A DNA stretch of 64,000 nt from Nitrosomonas sp. (GCA_020890945.1 JAJHPK010000023.1:30015-94014), one strand, 5' to 3'. Shown: positions 38,435-48,155, counted from the stretch's first letter. Numbers and translations are program-made. The notes: generated by a model not told the origin, from the sequence alone.

Positions 38435-39778
38435 TTAAACAACACCTTGTCCCAACATAGCATCTGCTACTTTAACAAAACCGGCAATGTTGGCACCGTC
38501 TACATAGTTAACGCTACCATCGGGTTTGGTACCGTATTTTAGGCACGAGTTATGTATTGCCCACATGATATCTTTCAAACGTGAGTCAACTTCTTCGCGC
38601 GTCCAGGATAAGCGAATTGCATTTTGACTCATTTCTAAGCCAGATGTTGCGACACCGCCGGCATTACTTGCTTTGCCCGGCGCATAAAGTACCTTATTAT
38701 GCAGGAAACATTCTACAGCTTCAGCGGTAGACGGCATATTGGCACCTTCTGCAACACAAATCACGCCATTTTTAACCAAGGTTTGTGCATCCTCTCCGGT
38801 AATTTCATTTTGCGTTGCACACGGCAAAGCAACATCAACAGGCACATGCCAAGGCTTGACGCCTGGTAAAAAAGGAACATTGACACGCCTAGCGTATTCA
38901 TCCAAACGGCCATACAAATGATTTTTGACTTCTGACAATTCAGCCAATTTTTCTGGTGTAAAACCGTTGTCATCCACGATTGTTCCGCTGGAATCCGATA
39001 CGGTTACGACTTTAGCACCCTGCGCCATCGCCTTTTCAACCGCAAATTGCGCCACATTGCCAGAACCAGAAACCGAAACACGCATACCTTCTAATGAACG
39101 TCCGACATGTTTCAATACTTCCTGAGCAAAATACACGGTACCATAACCGGTTGCTTCAGGTCGTATCAATGAACCGCCAAAACTGAGCCCTTTTCCGGTA
39201 AAAACACAATCCGCACGATTGGACAGTTTTTTCATCATACCCGCCATGAAGCCGACTTCTCTCCCTCCCACACCGATATCACCCGCAGGCACGTCTGTAT
39301 CAGAACCAATATGACGGAACAATTCACTCATAAAGGCTTGGCAAAATCTCATCACTTCTCCGGGACTTTTTCCTTTAGGATCAAAGTCAGCCCCCCCTTT
39401 ACCACCACCCATTGGCAATGTGGTTAAAGCATTTTTGAATGTTTGTTCAAACGCAAGGAACTTAAGGATGGATAGATTTACCGATGGATGAAAACGGATG
39501 CCTCCTTTGTAAGGACCAATGGATGAACTATGCTGGATACGGTAACCACGATTCACGCGGACTTCACCATGATCATCAATCCAAGAGACACGAAACATAA
39601 TGACACGTTCGGGTTCCACAAGCCTGTCTAACAAACCATGTTCCGCATAACGTGGATGCTCTATGATAAAAGGCCACAAACTTTCAATGACTTCAGTAAC
39701 AGCTTGCATGTATTCTGGCTGATTTGGATTGCGTTCAGTAACATAGTCACTGAACTCTTGCAGACTTTTGTATTTCAT
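38435..39778 (-). CDS. gdhA: NADP-specific glutamate dehydrogenase
   Basis: A 447-residue hexameric-type enzyme for ammonium assimilation by reductive amination of 2-oxoglutarate. Visible blocks are YKGGIRFHPSVNLSILKFLA, the catalytic lysine in LPMGGGKGGADFDPKGKS near residue 125, DVPAGDIGVGGREVGFMAG and the nucleotide fold VSGSGNVAQFAVEKA. Length and motifs match E. coli GdhA. It has its own upstream region of 168 bases shared with no divergent gene. Confidence 0.95.
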   Translation of the reverse strand: MKYKSLQEFSDYVTERNPNQPEYMQAVTEVIESLWPFIIEHPRYAEHGLLDRLVEPERVIMFRVSWIDDHGEVRVNRGYRIQHSSSIGPYKGGIRFHPSVNLSILKFLAFEQTFKNALTTLPMGGGKGGADFDPKGKSPGEVMRFCQAFMSELFRHIGSDTDVPAGDIGVGGREVGFMAGMMKKLSNRADCVFTGKGLSFGGSLIRPEATGYGTVYFAQEVLKHVGRSLEGMRVSVSGSGNVAQFAVEKAMAQGAKVVTVSDSSGTIVDDNGFTPEKLAELSEVKNHLYGRLDEYARRVNVPFLPGVKPWHVPVDVALPCATQNEITGEDAQTLVKNGVICVAEGANMPSTAEAVECFLHNKVLYAPGKASNAGGVATSGLEMSQNAIRLSWTREEVDSRLKDIMWAIHNSCLKYGTKPDGSVNYVDGANIAGFVKVADAMLGQGVV

Positions 39779-39946
39779 TTATTCCCCCGATAAGTAAAAG
39801 GCTACTCTTAAATAATCCAATTCTGCCAAATTAATTCATGCCACGCACTGCATTTTTATGATTTCTTGAATAAAGATACATCAAATCTTTCGATTGATAA
39901 AAAGACGTCAGCAAAAATTTTTTAATGGTCTGTATTAGATAAAAAA

Positions 39947-40744
39947 TTACTTATGAACCTTGTCGCGGTTCTTTTTGATCAAATCGTACGCAGTTTGAAT
40001 TTCTTTTGCTTGCTCCGTAGCGACGGCAATCATGTCTTCTGGAACCCCTTGTCCCATCAGTTTATCTGGATGGTATTGGCTCATTAATTTACGATACGCC
40101 CGCTTAACCTCTTCGTCCGAGCTCGTTTTTTCAACGCCTAATGCTTTGTAAGCATCCTCGAGCGCATTTTCAGAAGTTGCTTGCCCGCTCGCGAAATGCG
40201 CCCGATTCATCACCATATCGATCAGTTGATCAAGCGCGTCAGCGCCGTAACCGAGTCTATTGGCAATAATTTCTAGTATACCCCGTTCATTTGTATTGAG
40301 TTGACCATCTGATAACCCCAAGATCACAAGATAAACCAGCAGCATTTCTTTTAGATTATCTGAATAGCCACATACTGCGATAAATTCATTCAGTTGCGGA
40401 TGTACATCGTAATCGACCTTGGCGCCTTGCTTAAAGAGCTCGATTGCCTTTAGACGATGCTGAGCATCCATTCTCAATTTCTGCATGAATTGTTCAACAT
40501 GCGATATTTCTGTTTCTGAAACACGGCCATCTGATTTAGCTAAAGCGCCCATCAAAACGAATACGGTTTCAAGAAAAACTGATTGTCGGCGCACTGCAGT
40601 AAAGGGATTCATGCCCGCTGCACCGAGCATGCGCATACGATCTAAAATGCTACCGATGAAGTAGCCTATGAAAATACCGAAAAATCCGAGCGCAAAATAG
40701 CCGGCAATGGCACCTAATATTCTAAACAATGGAATTCGAAGCAA
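39947..40744 (-). CDS. djlA: DjlA-like membrane-anchored co-chaperone
   Basis: A 265-residue protein with an N-terminal membrane helix (about 8-32, GAIAGYFALGFFGIFIGYFIG), a TerB-like helical domain (about 50-175) and a C-terminal J-domain with the HPD motif in YHPDKLMGQG. It would stimulate DnaK at the inner membrane. The start appears to be TTG 40744. The first in-frame ATG would remove the membrane helix, so TTG is preferred. Confidence 0.9.
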   Translation of the reverse strand: MLRIPLFRILGAIAGYFALGFFGIFIGYFIGSILDRMRMLGAAGMNPFTAVRRQSVFLETVFVLMGALAKSDGRVSETEISHVEQFMQKLRMDAQHRLKAIELFKQGAKVDYDVHPQLNEFIAVCGYSDNLKEMLLVYLVILGLSDGQLNTNERGILEIIANRLGYGADALDQLIDMVMNRAHFASGQATSENALEDAYKALGVEKTSSDEEVKRAYRKLMSQYHPDKLMGQGVPEDMIAVATEQAKEIQTAYDLIKKNRDKVHK

Positions 40745-40839
40745 AATTAGAAAAAATTTAGATGATAGCGATTGAGCGATAATCTATTACTAGTCAATAA
40801 TAACGCTAGCGCTATTTGTCATCAGTATTTGGTAAACGA

Positions 40840-41085
40840 TCAAGCTTGATGAGTTGCCCATTCCTCGGGTGTAAACGTTCGCATTGAAAGTGCATGGATA
40901 TCTTGTTTCATACGATCTCCAAGCGATTTATAAACTAACTGATGCTGTTGAACCATGCTTTTTCCGTGAAATTGCTTACTCACGATATACGCTTGAAAAT
41001 GCTTGCCATCATCACCTTGTACTCCCACATATTCGCAAGGTAACGCTGATTCTATAAAAATTTTGACTTGTTCTGCAGTAACCAT
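40840..41085 (-). CDS. BolA/IbaG family protein
   Basis: About 81 residues from ATG 41085 (MVTAEQVKIFIESALPCEY), which has AAAAAGGAAGA upstream. A longer frame into the permease gene exists but is not needed. The BolA fold shows the helix-turn GDDGKHFQAYIVSKQF and the conserved histidine in HALSMRTFTPEEW. BolA-type proteins bind monothiol glutaredoxins and iron-sulfur clusters. The genomic place after mla-type and ABC exporter genes is typical of ibaG. Confidence 0.88.
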   Translation of the reverse strand: MVTAEQVKIFIESALPCEYVGVQGDDGKHFQAYIVSKQFHGKSMVQQHQLVYKSLGDRMKQDIHALSMRTFTPEEWATHQA

Positions 41086-41105
41086 ATCTTCTTCCTTTTT
41101 ATCTT

Positions 41106-41861
41106 TTAGTGACGTAACTTGTAACCCGTTTTGAGTAATCGAATCGCGTAAACTGAAATCGCAAATAAGCATATTGCCACAATCAGCAGGCTAACATATG
41201 GCGAAATATCCGACACCCCGAAAAAACCGTAACGAAACCCATCAATCATATAAAAAAAAGGATTTAAATGGGAAAGATACTGCCAGCCTGCAGGTAGCGC
41301 ATGAATAGTATAAAACACACCGGATAGAAAACTAAGCGGCAGAATAATGAAATTTTGAAAAGCCGCCAATTGATCAAATTTGTCTGCCCAAATTCCAGCA
41401 ATCAAACCCAGTGCGCCCAGAATAGCGCTACCCAACATGACAAACAGTAATGCCCACAGCGGCAAATGTAATGGTATCTCAAAAAATATCAGTGTCACGA
41501 TATAAACACCAAGCCCTACCAGCAAGCCACGAGCGATTGAAGCCAACACATAAGCAAAAAAAATCTGTTGATACGTAAGGGGCGATAACAAAATAAACAC
41601 AATGTTTCCACTGATTTTGGACTGGATCATACTCGACGAAGAATTGGCGAAAGCATTTTGAATCACCGCCATCATCACCAAACCGGGTATCAAAAAAATG
41701 GTATACGGAATGCCAGGATAAACTTCTCGCTGAGCGTCCAATACCTGCAGAAAAATCAGTAAATATAACAATGTCGAAACCATCGGAGCTAAAACTGTTT
41801 GGAAACTCACCTTCCAAAAACGTAATAGTTCTTTATGAAATAACGTTAAAAAAGCTGTCAT
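41106..41861 (-). CDS. ABC-2 type transporter permease
   Basis: A 251-residue integral membrane protein with about six helices, of the YadH/NodJ type. It contains LLYLLIFLQVL, GIPYTIFLIPGLVMMAVIQN and LPLSFLSGVFYTIHALP. It pairs with the ATPase directly upstream, with which it overlaps by 4 bases. Substrate is unknown. Similar pairs often follow mla genes in betaproteobacteria. Confidence 0.9.
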   Translation of the reverse strand: MTAFLTLFHKELLRFWKVSFQTVLAPMVSTLLYLLIFLQVLDAQREVYPGIPYTIFLIPGLVMMAVIQNAFANSSSSMIQSKISGNIVFILLSPLTYQQIFFAYVLASIARGLLVGLGVYIVTLIFFEIPLHLPLWALLFVMLGSAILGALGLIAGIWADKFDQLAAFQNFIILPLSFLSGVFYTIHALPAGWQYLSHLNPFFYMIDGFRYGFFGVSDISPYVSLLIVAICLFAISVYAIRLLKTGYKLRH

Positions 41862-42775
41862 TGCACTTCAGTCGCATTGTTTTTCATCATTGATACGAAG
41901 ACATCTTCCAGATCAGGTTGTTGCAAACGCAATTCTTGGACTTGGATGCCAGCCGTGCGCAGCGAAGCCAAAACAACCTCTAGCTGCTGATAGCTTTCCA
42001 AATGCAGCTCAACGATTCCATTGCCATGCGTTATCTGTAACAATTTCAACTCTGACGGCAAAACATCCGGTTGCAAGCGCAATTGTACAGCGTAACCATG
42101 CGAAATCTTGTTGATCAAATTTTTTGTCGTATCCAATGCGATAATTTGTCCTTGCTTGAGCATTGCAACACGACTGCAAAGCGTTTCGGCTTCTTCCAGA
42201 TAATGTGTGGTCAGCACAACGGTGTGGCCATCACAATTGAGTTGCTTGATAAACTCCCATAATGTTTGACGCAGCTCCACATCAACGCCAGCGGTAGGTT
42301 CGTCAAGAATAATTACGGGCGGTTTGTGTACTAACGCTTGAGCAACTAACACACGTCGCTTCATGCCACCCGACAAACTACGCATATTGTCATCGGCTTT
42401 TTGAGCCAAATCTAATCTTTCCAGGATTTCGTCAATCCAATCCGAATTCTGCTTGATTCCGTAATAACCTGATTGAATTTGAAGTATTTCACGCACGGTA
42501 AAAAACGGATCAAACACCAATTCTTGCGGGACTATCCCCAAGTTTCGCCGTGCATTCTGATATTGCGTGACAACGTCATAACCCATGACCCGAATAGAGC
42601 CGCTGGTCGCTAAAGTTAATCCCGCAATAATACTAATTAAGGTCGTTTTACCGGCGCCATTGGGTCCTAGCAACGCAAAAAACTCGCCCTGTCGAATCTC
42701 CAGATTGACATCTAGCAGAACAGGCAACTTACCGTAGGTTTTATATACCTCGGAAATTTCAATTGCTGGCAACAT
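41858..42775 (-). CDS. ABC transporter ATP-binding protein
   Basis: A 305-residue ATPase of the YadG type. Walker A is LLGPNGAGKTTL near residue 35, the signature is LSGGMKRRVLVAQAL near 137, and Walker B is PPVIILDEPTAGVD directly after it. The C-terminal 85 residues form the extra domain common in this export subfamily. With the downstream permease it makes a complete half-size exporter set. The ATG is at 42775, 99 bases after the STAS-domain gene. Confidence 0.93.
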   Translation of the reverse strand: MLPAIEISEVYKTYGKLPVLLDVNLEIRQGEFFALLGPNGAGKTTLISIIAGLTLATSGSIRVMGYDVVTQYQNARRNLGIVPQELVFDPFFTVREILQIQSGYYGIKQNSDWIDEILERLDLAQKADDNMRSLSGGMKRRVLVAQALVHKPPVIILDEPTAGVDVELRQTLWEFIKQLNCDGHTVVLTTHYLEEAETLCSRVAMLKQGQIIALDTTKNLINKISHGYAVQLRLQPDVLPSELKLLQITHGNGIVELHLESYQQLEVVLASLRTAGIQVQELRLQQPDLEDVFVSMMKNNATEVQ

Positions 42776-42874
42776 TCAGAAGTTTGCGCAAACGTCATAA
42801 CAGTAATTGTTATGCTTATTGAAGCGAGTTTGTGTCGATGAATACAACTTGAGCTTCAAAAGCCGGACAATGAC

Positions 42875-43168
42875 TCATACAGAATTTTTTCCAGCAGGAA
42901 TGATTTCCGTTATGCCGTACAGTTGAATTAGGCTAGCTACGCTCGATGGCATATTGATGAAGTTTAACTCGAAGCTACTTTGATGCGCTGCGCGCAACCA
43001 TTCCAAAAACATGCTGATAATGGTGGAGTCCACTTCTGTCACCTGACTTAAGTCGACAATACAAGCGACCTGATCGAGCATAGACAGCCCCTGCTTGGTT
43101 AAAGCAGTAATGTTATCAATGGTCGCAGGACCTTGCACAACTATCATTTTGTTTTCAAAAACGACCAT
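42875..43168 (-). CDS. mlaB: STAS-domain protein, MlaB-like
   Basis: A 97-residue cytoplasmic STAS-domain protein. The phosphoacceptor-like loop is in IVDLSQVTEVDSTIISMFLEWLR, typical of MlaB. MlaB regulates the MlaFE transporter ATPase. It sits 31 bases downstream of mlaC, as in standard mla operons. The MlaFED genes that should precede mlaC are not in the window. Confidence 0.8.
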   Translation of the reverse strand: MVVFENKMIVVQGPATIDNITALTKQGLSMLDQVACIVDLSQVTEVDSTIISMFLEWLRAAHQSSFELNFINMPSSVASLIQLYGITEIIPAGKNSV

Positions 43169-43199
43169 AAATTAAATCAATACGCCAATAGATAAACGA

Positions 43200-43826
43200 T
43201 TATTTGCCTTCTAACGATTTGTTTTTGTCAGACAGTGTTTTAATCAAACCATCGATACCGTTTTTACGCACTTGGCTATTAAAAGAACCACGGTAATTCG
43301 TTACCAAACTCACACCGGCAACCGTCACGTCATAAACCTTCCAGCCGTTAGTTTTTTTCTCCATGCTGTAATCGATTGGCACAGGCTGTTTTCCGTTTCC
43401 TTGAATGACCACGCTTCTAACAACCGCATCGCCTTTATCGCCCAAAGCTGGCAAAGGGTTTACTTTAATGGTTTCATTATAATAAGTATTCAAAGCGTTA
43501 TAGTAAGTACGAACCAACAAAGTCCTGAATTCATCGACCAATCTATTCTGCTGATCTGGAGTAGTAGTCGACCAATGTTGTCCCATCGCCAATTGGGTCA
43601 TACGATTAAAATTGAAGTGCGGCAAAATCTTTGTTTCGATCAAATTTAGTAATTTTTCTTTATTACCATTTTTCAGATCGTCATCTTTTTGAATGACATC
43701 AATCACTTCATGAACAGTTTTTTCAACAAGTTTATCCGGTGCTAGATCTGGATTATTCGACCAAGCTGGAAATGCTACCAGCCCAAAAACTGTGATAAAT
43801 AAAACGGCTAAAAAATTTTTTTTCAT
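43200..43826 (-). CDS. mlaC: Periplasmic phospholipid carrier MlaC
   Basis: A 208-residue protein with a signal peptide (AVLFITVFGLVAFPAWS) and the MlaC/Ttg2D fold. Visible blocks are LNLIETKILPHFNFNRMTQLA, then MGQHWSTTTPDQQNRLVDEF and the C-terminal WKVYDVTVAGVSLVTNYRGS. It shuttles phospholipid between MlaA at the outer membrane and MlaFEDB at the inner membrane. Directly upstream is pmbA rather than mlaD, so the operon is interrupted or rearranged here. Confidence 0.93.
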   Translation of the reverse strand: MKKNFLAVLFITVFGLVAFPAWSNNPDLAPDKLVEKTVHEVIDVIQKDDDLKNGNKEKLLNLIETKILPHFNFNRMTQLAMGQHWSTTTPDQQNRLVDEFRTLLVRTYYNALNTYYNETIKVNPLPALGDKGDAVVRSVVIQGNGKQPVPIDYSMEKKTNGWKVYDVTVAGVSLVTNYRGSFNSQVRKNGIDGLIKTLSDKNKSLEGK

Positions 43827-44010
43827 CTAAGACTCTCATGACTATCATGTGTAAACAGGTTGTTGATAATAATAGAATCACGCTGCTTTAGCAAAATTCT
43901 ATGAGAATAATTCAAAAATTCGGACCCTATCGACAAATAGCATAACCGTCATTGCTTCCAGTATTGTTAGAAAATAAAAGTCAATCAATAATCCTAACTA
44001 TTGATAACGA

Positions 44011-45369
44011 TTAATTACCGGCAATAGTCATCCGGTCAATCAAAATCGAACCGCTTTGTTTAGCTCCTCGTACAACCACATCATTACCAATTGCCACAAT
44101 GCCGCGATAAATATCTTTCAAATTGCCAGCAATGGTAATTTCTTCAACAGGATAGGCAATGCGTCCCTTTTCCACCCAGAACCCGGATGCGCCCCGCGAA
44201 TAATCTCCGGTTACTCCGTTGACACCATGTCCTAACAACTCGGTCACCAACAAACCTGTCTGCATTTTTTCTAACAATCCAGCAATATCTAGCGTGTTGG
44301 TGCTTTGTATCATCAAATTATGCGTACCGCCAGCGTTACCCGTGGTCGTCATTTTCAGCTTACGTGCTGAATAACTACTCAAAAAATAGCCTTGCACGAT
44401 ACCATTTTCGACAATTTTTCGTTCTACCGTCGCCACACCATCCTCGTCGAATGAACTGCTACCAAGTCCTTTATGGAGATGCGGAGATTCTAAAATCTGC
44501 ACATGCGGCGCAAAAACTTGCTGACCTATACTGTTCAGAAGAAAGGAAGATTTTCGGTACAAGCTGCCGCCGCTAATCGCAGCAGCAAAATGCCCGATTA
44601 AGCTCGATGCGATAGGCGCTTCAAACAATACCGGTACTTCACAAGTAGCGATTTTTTTCGCCCCCAGGCGGGCTGCGCTTCGCATCCCTGTTTTACGGCC
44701 AATCTCTTTGGCCGACTCTAAATCTGCTGCATCTCGTGCAACGCTATACCAATAATCGCGTTGCTTGCTATCGTTCTGCTCCGCGATCAATGCACAACTC
44801 ACACTATGTTGCGATACCGGATAACCACCCATAAAACCCAGGCTGTTGGCATAAATAAACTGCGATTGACTCGTTGATACCGTCGCTCCTTCCGAATTAG
44901 TAATTCTAGCATCGGCTGCAAAACCTGCTTGTTCACAATCTTTCGCTAATTCAATCGCTTGCTCAACAGATAATTGCCAAGGAAAATATAAATCCAACTG
45001 CGGATAGTGATGAGCTAACTGTGTTTTTTCCGCCAATCCCGCGCAGTCGTCTTCAGCGGTGTAGCGTGCAATGGATAAAGCCGCCGCAACCGTATCACGA
45101 ATAGCTTTGGGGGAAAAATCCGAAGTGCTGGCATTGCCACGCTTTTGACCTATGTATACGGTTACCGACAAACCTTTATCGCGATTATATTCAATTGTTT
45201 CAACCGCATTTTGACGAACAGTAACGGTTTGGCCGAAACCATCTGTAACATTGGTTTCACATGCAGTCGCGCCACCTTGTTTAGCTTCGGTCAATATATC
45301 ACGCGCAATTTGTTCCAATGTGTTGAGCGAGTAAGAAAAGCGATTGTCTGAGACGGTAAGATCATTCAT
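44011..45369 (-). CDS. pmbA: Metalloprotease PmbA/TldE
   Basis: A 452-residue member of the TldD/TldE family. Blocks visible are TVTVRQNAVETIEYNRDKGL, then YGQ-type FGQTVTVRQ, HKGLGSSSFDEDGVAT, TGNAGGTHNLMIQ and VTELLGHGVNGVTGDYSRGASG. PmbA pairs with TldD in a protease that matures modified peptides and degrades CcdA. As usual for TldE it lacks the TldD-type zinc motif. It is divergent from yjgA, the common arrangement. Confidence 0.95.
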   Translation of the reverse strand: MNDLTVSDNRFSYSLNTLEQIARDILTEAKQGGATACETNVTDGFGQTVTVRQNAVETIEYNRDKGLSVTVYIGQKRGNASTSDFSPKAIRDTVAAALSIARYTAEDDCAGLAEKTQLAHHYPQLDLYFPWQLSVEQAIELAKDCEQAGFAADARITNSEGATVSTSQSQFIYANSLGFMGGYPVSQHSVSCALIAEQNDSKQRDYWYSVARDAADLESAKEIGRKTGMRSAARLGAKKIATCEVPVLFEAPIASSLIGHFAAAISGGSLYRKSSFLLNSIGQQVFAPHVQILESPHLHKGLGSSSFDEDGVATVERKIVENGIVQGYFLSSYSARKLKMTTTGNAGGTHNLMIQSTNTLDIAGLLEKMQTGLLVTELLGHGVNGVTGDYSRGASGFWVEKGRIAYPVEEITIAGNLKDIYRGIVAIGNDVVVRGAKQSGSILIDRMTIAGN

Positions 45370-45476
45370 AAGTAGATTTTCTGAAAAAGGAGACTAAAAA
45401 TAAATCCTTGTAATACCACTAAGCAAAAGCGTTATGATAGCAGCTTCCTAGCACCGCATTATACAGCCTGACAACC

Positions 45477-46010
45477 GTGTCCAATATTTCACAACAAGAA
45501 CATAGCGATTCTCACGAAATGAGTGATGAATCTACCATTCCCAGCAAAACCAAACGTAAAAAGGACATGCATGCATTGCAAGAAATCGGAGAGCAATTGG
45601 TTGAACTGGATACGAAAAAACTCGCTGAATTCGATTTACCGGAAATTCTAGCTGATGCCATTCGTTTTGCGCGAACCATCGATAAACATGGCGCACGTCG
45701 CAGGCAACTCCAATACATTGGTAAGTTGATGCGGCAAGTCGATGTCTTGCCCATTCAAGAAAAACTAGCCGTATGGAATCAAACATCGTTGCAACATACG
45801 GCACGCTTGCACAATTTGGAGCGTTGGCGAGAACGATTACTGAGCGACGAGGCAGCACTGACGGAGTTTGCGCAAACATATCCCACCGTTGACTTACAAC
45901 AATTGCGAGTGCTAATACGTAATACTCATAAAGAGAGAGCAGCCAATAAACCTCCCAAAAGCTATCGCTTGATTTTTCAAGCCCTACAATTAGCGATTGA
46001 AAAAGTTTGA
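45477..46010 (+). CDS. yjgA: Ribosome-associated protein YjgA (DarP)
   Basis: A 177-residue basic protein of the DUF615/YjgA family, which binds late 50S ribosomal precursors. Visible blocks are PSKTKRKKDMHALQEIGEQL, then RQLQYIGKLMRQVD and LERWRERLLSD, with the C-terminal NKPPKSYRLIFQAL. The start is GTG 45477; an ATG at 45519 would still keep the conserved part. It is divergent from pmbA with 107 bases between, which must hold both promoters. Confidence 0.92.
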   Translation: MSNISQQEHSDSHEMSDESTIPSKTKRKKDMHALQEIGEQLVELDTKKLAEFDLPEILADAIRFARTIDKHGARRRQLQYIGKLMRQVDVLPIQEKLAVWNQTSLQHTARLHNLERWRERLLSDEAALTEFAQTYPTVDLQQLRVLIRNTHKERAANKPPKSYRLIFQALQLAIEKV

Positions 46011-46048
46011 ATAATGCATCATTTTTGTCAGAATCTCCTATCCTTAGT

Positions 46049-46558
46049 ATGTTGCTAAAAAACGCCATGCAAAAAATCATGAATAGCATTTGTTGCCGCT
46101 CAGCATATCGACTAATTTGGCCAATTGTATTTTTGTGTTGCTTGACAATATCTACCACAATTAACGCTCAACAAGGACCACAACCGCGTCTGCCTACTAT
46201 CGAATTGTCGCTTCATATGTATGTCATACAAGCCGAAGTGGCTCGCACAGATCAACAGCAATCACAGGGCCTGATGCATCGCCAATCCATGGGTGATCAT
46301 GAAGGCATGCTGTTCGTGTATGACCGGCTAGAAATACGCTGTTTTTGGATGCGCAACACACTGATTCCGCTGACCATCGCTTTTATTGGCGACGATGGTG
46401 CGATTGTTAACATGCGAGATATGGAACCGGAAACTGAAAAACCCCATTGCTCAAATCAACCGGTCCGTTTTGCGTTAGAAATGAATCAAGGGTGGTTCAA
46501 AAAAAGAGGAATGAAACCGGGTTTTAAAGTACAGGGACTGCCTCATCCAATGCCCTAA
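46049..46558 (+). CDS. DUF192 family exported protein
   Basis: About 169 residues. The DUF192 domain (from about residue 55) has the hallmark GLMHRQSMGDHEGMLFVYD, then CFWMRNTLIPLTIAFIGDDG and ALEMNQGWFKKRGMKPG. An N-terminal hydrophobic segment (LIWPIVFLCCLTISTTINA) is a signal peptide. I chose ATG 46049. ATG 46067 and 46079 are also possible and none has a strong ribosome-binding site. Function of the family is unknown. It follows yjgA closely. Confidence 0.88.
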   Translation: MLLKNAMQKIMNSICCRSAYRLIWPIVFLCCLTISTTINAQQGPQPRLPTIELSLHMYVIQAEVARTDQQQSQGLMHRQSMGDHEGMLFVYDRLEIRCFWMRNTLIPLTIAFIGDDGAIVNMRDMEPETEKPHCSNQPVRFALEMNQGWFKKRGMKPGFKVQGLPHPMP

Positions 46559-46616
46559 GTTTTGTTCATTCATTTATACCATTGACTAGCCCTGCTAAAT
46601 TATTTCCGCTACTTTT

Positions 46617-47771
46617 GTGAATGATTTTTCTAACATTGTTTGGCGTGAATCAGACGTAGAACAAAGTGCACGTTGGCATTCTGAAAAAAACATACCACCG
46701 CCCAAACGCATTCAAGTTATTGATGACACAATAACCGCCGACGACGCTTACCACTTAGCATGTGAAGGGACTGGATTACTGTGGCGAGGCGATTTCCAGA
46801 ATGCACGTCAATTACTCAATGCCATTGCCAAACGCATCGATAAAAAAAATGCAAAAAAACCGGCTATCGCCGTAACGTCCCGCGAAACATTTAATTTGTA
46901 CCGGCAAGCACAATCCCAACGGGCACGGACACTTGACAAACTATTGATACCTTTTGAGACGGATCATCGCATTCCCTTACGGCGTGCGCCAGACGTACAT
47001 TCCGCGTGCATGCAAGTTTATGGCGAAAATCATGAGCCTTATGTCATCTCTCTCAGAGAATTATTAGGATTGATCGGCGCTCACGAATGGCGTAAGAAAG
47101 GTGTCGACATTACGGTACTGAATGGAAAAATTCATCCTCATTACGGAGTTTTTGCACCGATTCGCCAAGAATATCTTCAATTATTAGCAGAAACTCCATT
47201 ACCCAGCACTATTACCGAAGATTTTACTGCTTTCGATATTGGTACAGGAACAGGTGTTATTGCAGCTTTACTGGCACGGCGGAAAATTCAACACATTATT
47301 GCTACTGATCAAGATTCTCGTTCAGTCGATTGCGCACGTCAAAATATTTCGCGTTTAGGATTTCAAAAACAAGTACAGATAACTCAATGCGACCTTTTTC
47401 CCAAACAACAGCAAGCTGATTTGATTGTTTGCAATCCTCCATGGCTTCCGGCTCGTCCAAGTTCGCCTTTGGAACATGCCATCTATGACTTGGATAACCG
47501 CATGTTAAGCGGCTTCTTAGACAACGTGAGTAATTACCTTAAACCTAAGGGTGAAGCTTGGTTGATCATGTCGGATTTCGCTGAGCAGTTAGGATTGCGG
47601 ACACAAGACCAACTTGTGAAAATGATTAAAGATGCAGGATTAAATATTGTGGAAAAACGCGATATCAAACCAAGTCATCCGCGTTCATCAGACACATCGG
47701 ATCCTCTGTATGCGGCGAGAAAATCTGAGGTTGTTTCGTTGTGGCGATTCAATCTCGAAACAAAAAATTAA
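46617..47771 (+). CDS. Class I SAM-dependent methyltransferase
   Basis: A 384-residue protein with a GTG start (46617). The methyltransferase fold occupies about residues 195-340: AFDIGTGTGVIAALLARR for SAM binding and ADLIVCNPPWLPARPSS with the NPPW motif of N-methyltransferases (HemK/RlmG-like). The N-terminal 190 residues are unusual for that family and may bind substrate. The target, probably RNA or protein, is unknown. It is convergent with the pyrophosphohydrolase gene. Confidence 0.85.
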   Translation: MNDFSNIVWRESDVEQSARWHSEKNIPPPKRIQVIDDTITADDAYHLACEGTGLLWRGDFQNARQLLNAIAKRIDKKNAKKPAIAVTSRETFNLYRQAQSQRARTLDKLLIPFETDHRIPLRRAPDVHSACMQVYGENHEPYVISLRELLGLIGAHEWRKKGVDITVLNGKIHPHYGVFAPIRQEYLQLLAETPLPSTITEDFTAFDIGTGTGVIAALLARRKIQHIIATDQDSRSVDCARQNISRLGFQKQVQITQCDLFPKQQQADLIVCNPPWLPARPSSPLEHAIYDLDNRMLSGFLDNVSNYLKPKGEAWLIMSDFAEQLGLRTQDQLVKMIKDAGLNIVEKRDIKPSHPRSSDTSDPLYAARKSEVVSLWRFNLETKN

Positions 47772-47788
47772 CGCTTGATGACAGGAAT

Positions 47789-47828
47789 TGATTCAAACTT
47801 TCTTAAGCTACTCCCCATTTTTGAATCA
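47789..47828. terminator. Possible bidirectional terminator between convergent genes
   Basis: TGATTCAAA and TTTGAATCA form a perfect 9-base stem with a 22-base loop, located between two convergent genes. The right arm overlaps the stop codon of the minus-strand gene. No strong T run follows, so function is uncertain. Confidence 0.4.
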
Positions 47829-48155
47829 CAATTTGTCGTATTTTTTGGCTTGTCCGATAGATTTCTCGACCGGATACTTTAAAGCATTCTTTTTCATCTT
47901 CTCGAATACAATTTCTTTAACGTCCCAGCCGTATTTTTCGGTCAATAAAAATGCAAAGGCGAGCACATCGGCCAATTCCTCTTTGACCGCGTCGCTATCT
48001 GCTTGCTCGGAAGATTTCCACAAAAATGTTTCTAATAATTCTGCCGCTTCGATATTTAATGCCAATGCAAGATCCTTAGGATTATGAAATTGCGCCCAAT
48101 CTCGTTCATCACGAAATCTCAACAAAGCTTCAATAATTTCTTGAGTATCATTCAT
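47826..48155 (-). CDS. MazG-type nucleotide pyrophosphohydrolase
   Basis: A 109-residue all-alpha NTP pyrophosphohydrolase of the RS21-C6/dCTPase type. Metal-binding acidic residues show in NIEAAELLETFLW (ExxE) and KEELADVLAFAFLL (ExxD). WAQFHNPKDLALAL is also typical. It would clean up damaged or surplus nucleotides. The upstream 384-base gap separates it from the outer-membrane gene. Confidence 0.9.
   Translation of the reverse strand: MNDTQEIIEALLRFRDERDWAQFHNPKDLALALNIEAAELLETFLWKSSEQADSDAVKEELADVLAFAFLLTEKYGWDVKEIVFEKMKKNALKYPVEKSIGQAKKYDKL

Noticed and set aside
45532-46158. Open frame of 208 codons on the minus strand
   Set aside because: It is antisense to yjgA and the start of the DUF192 gene, both recognisable families. 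The translation has no recognisable features.
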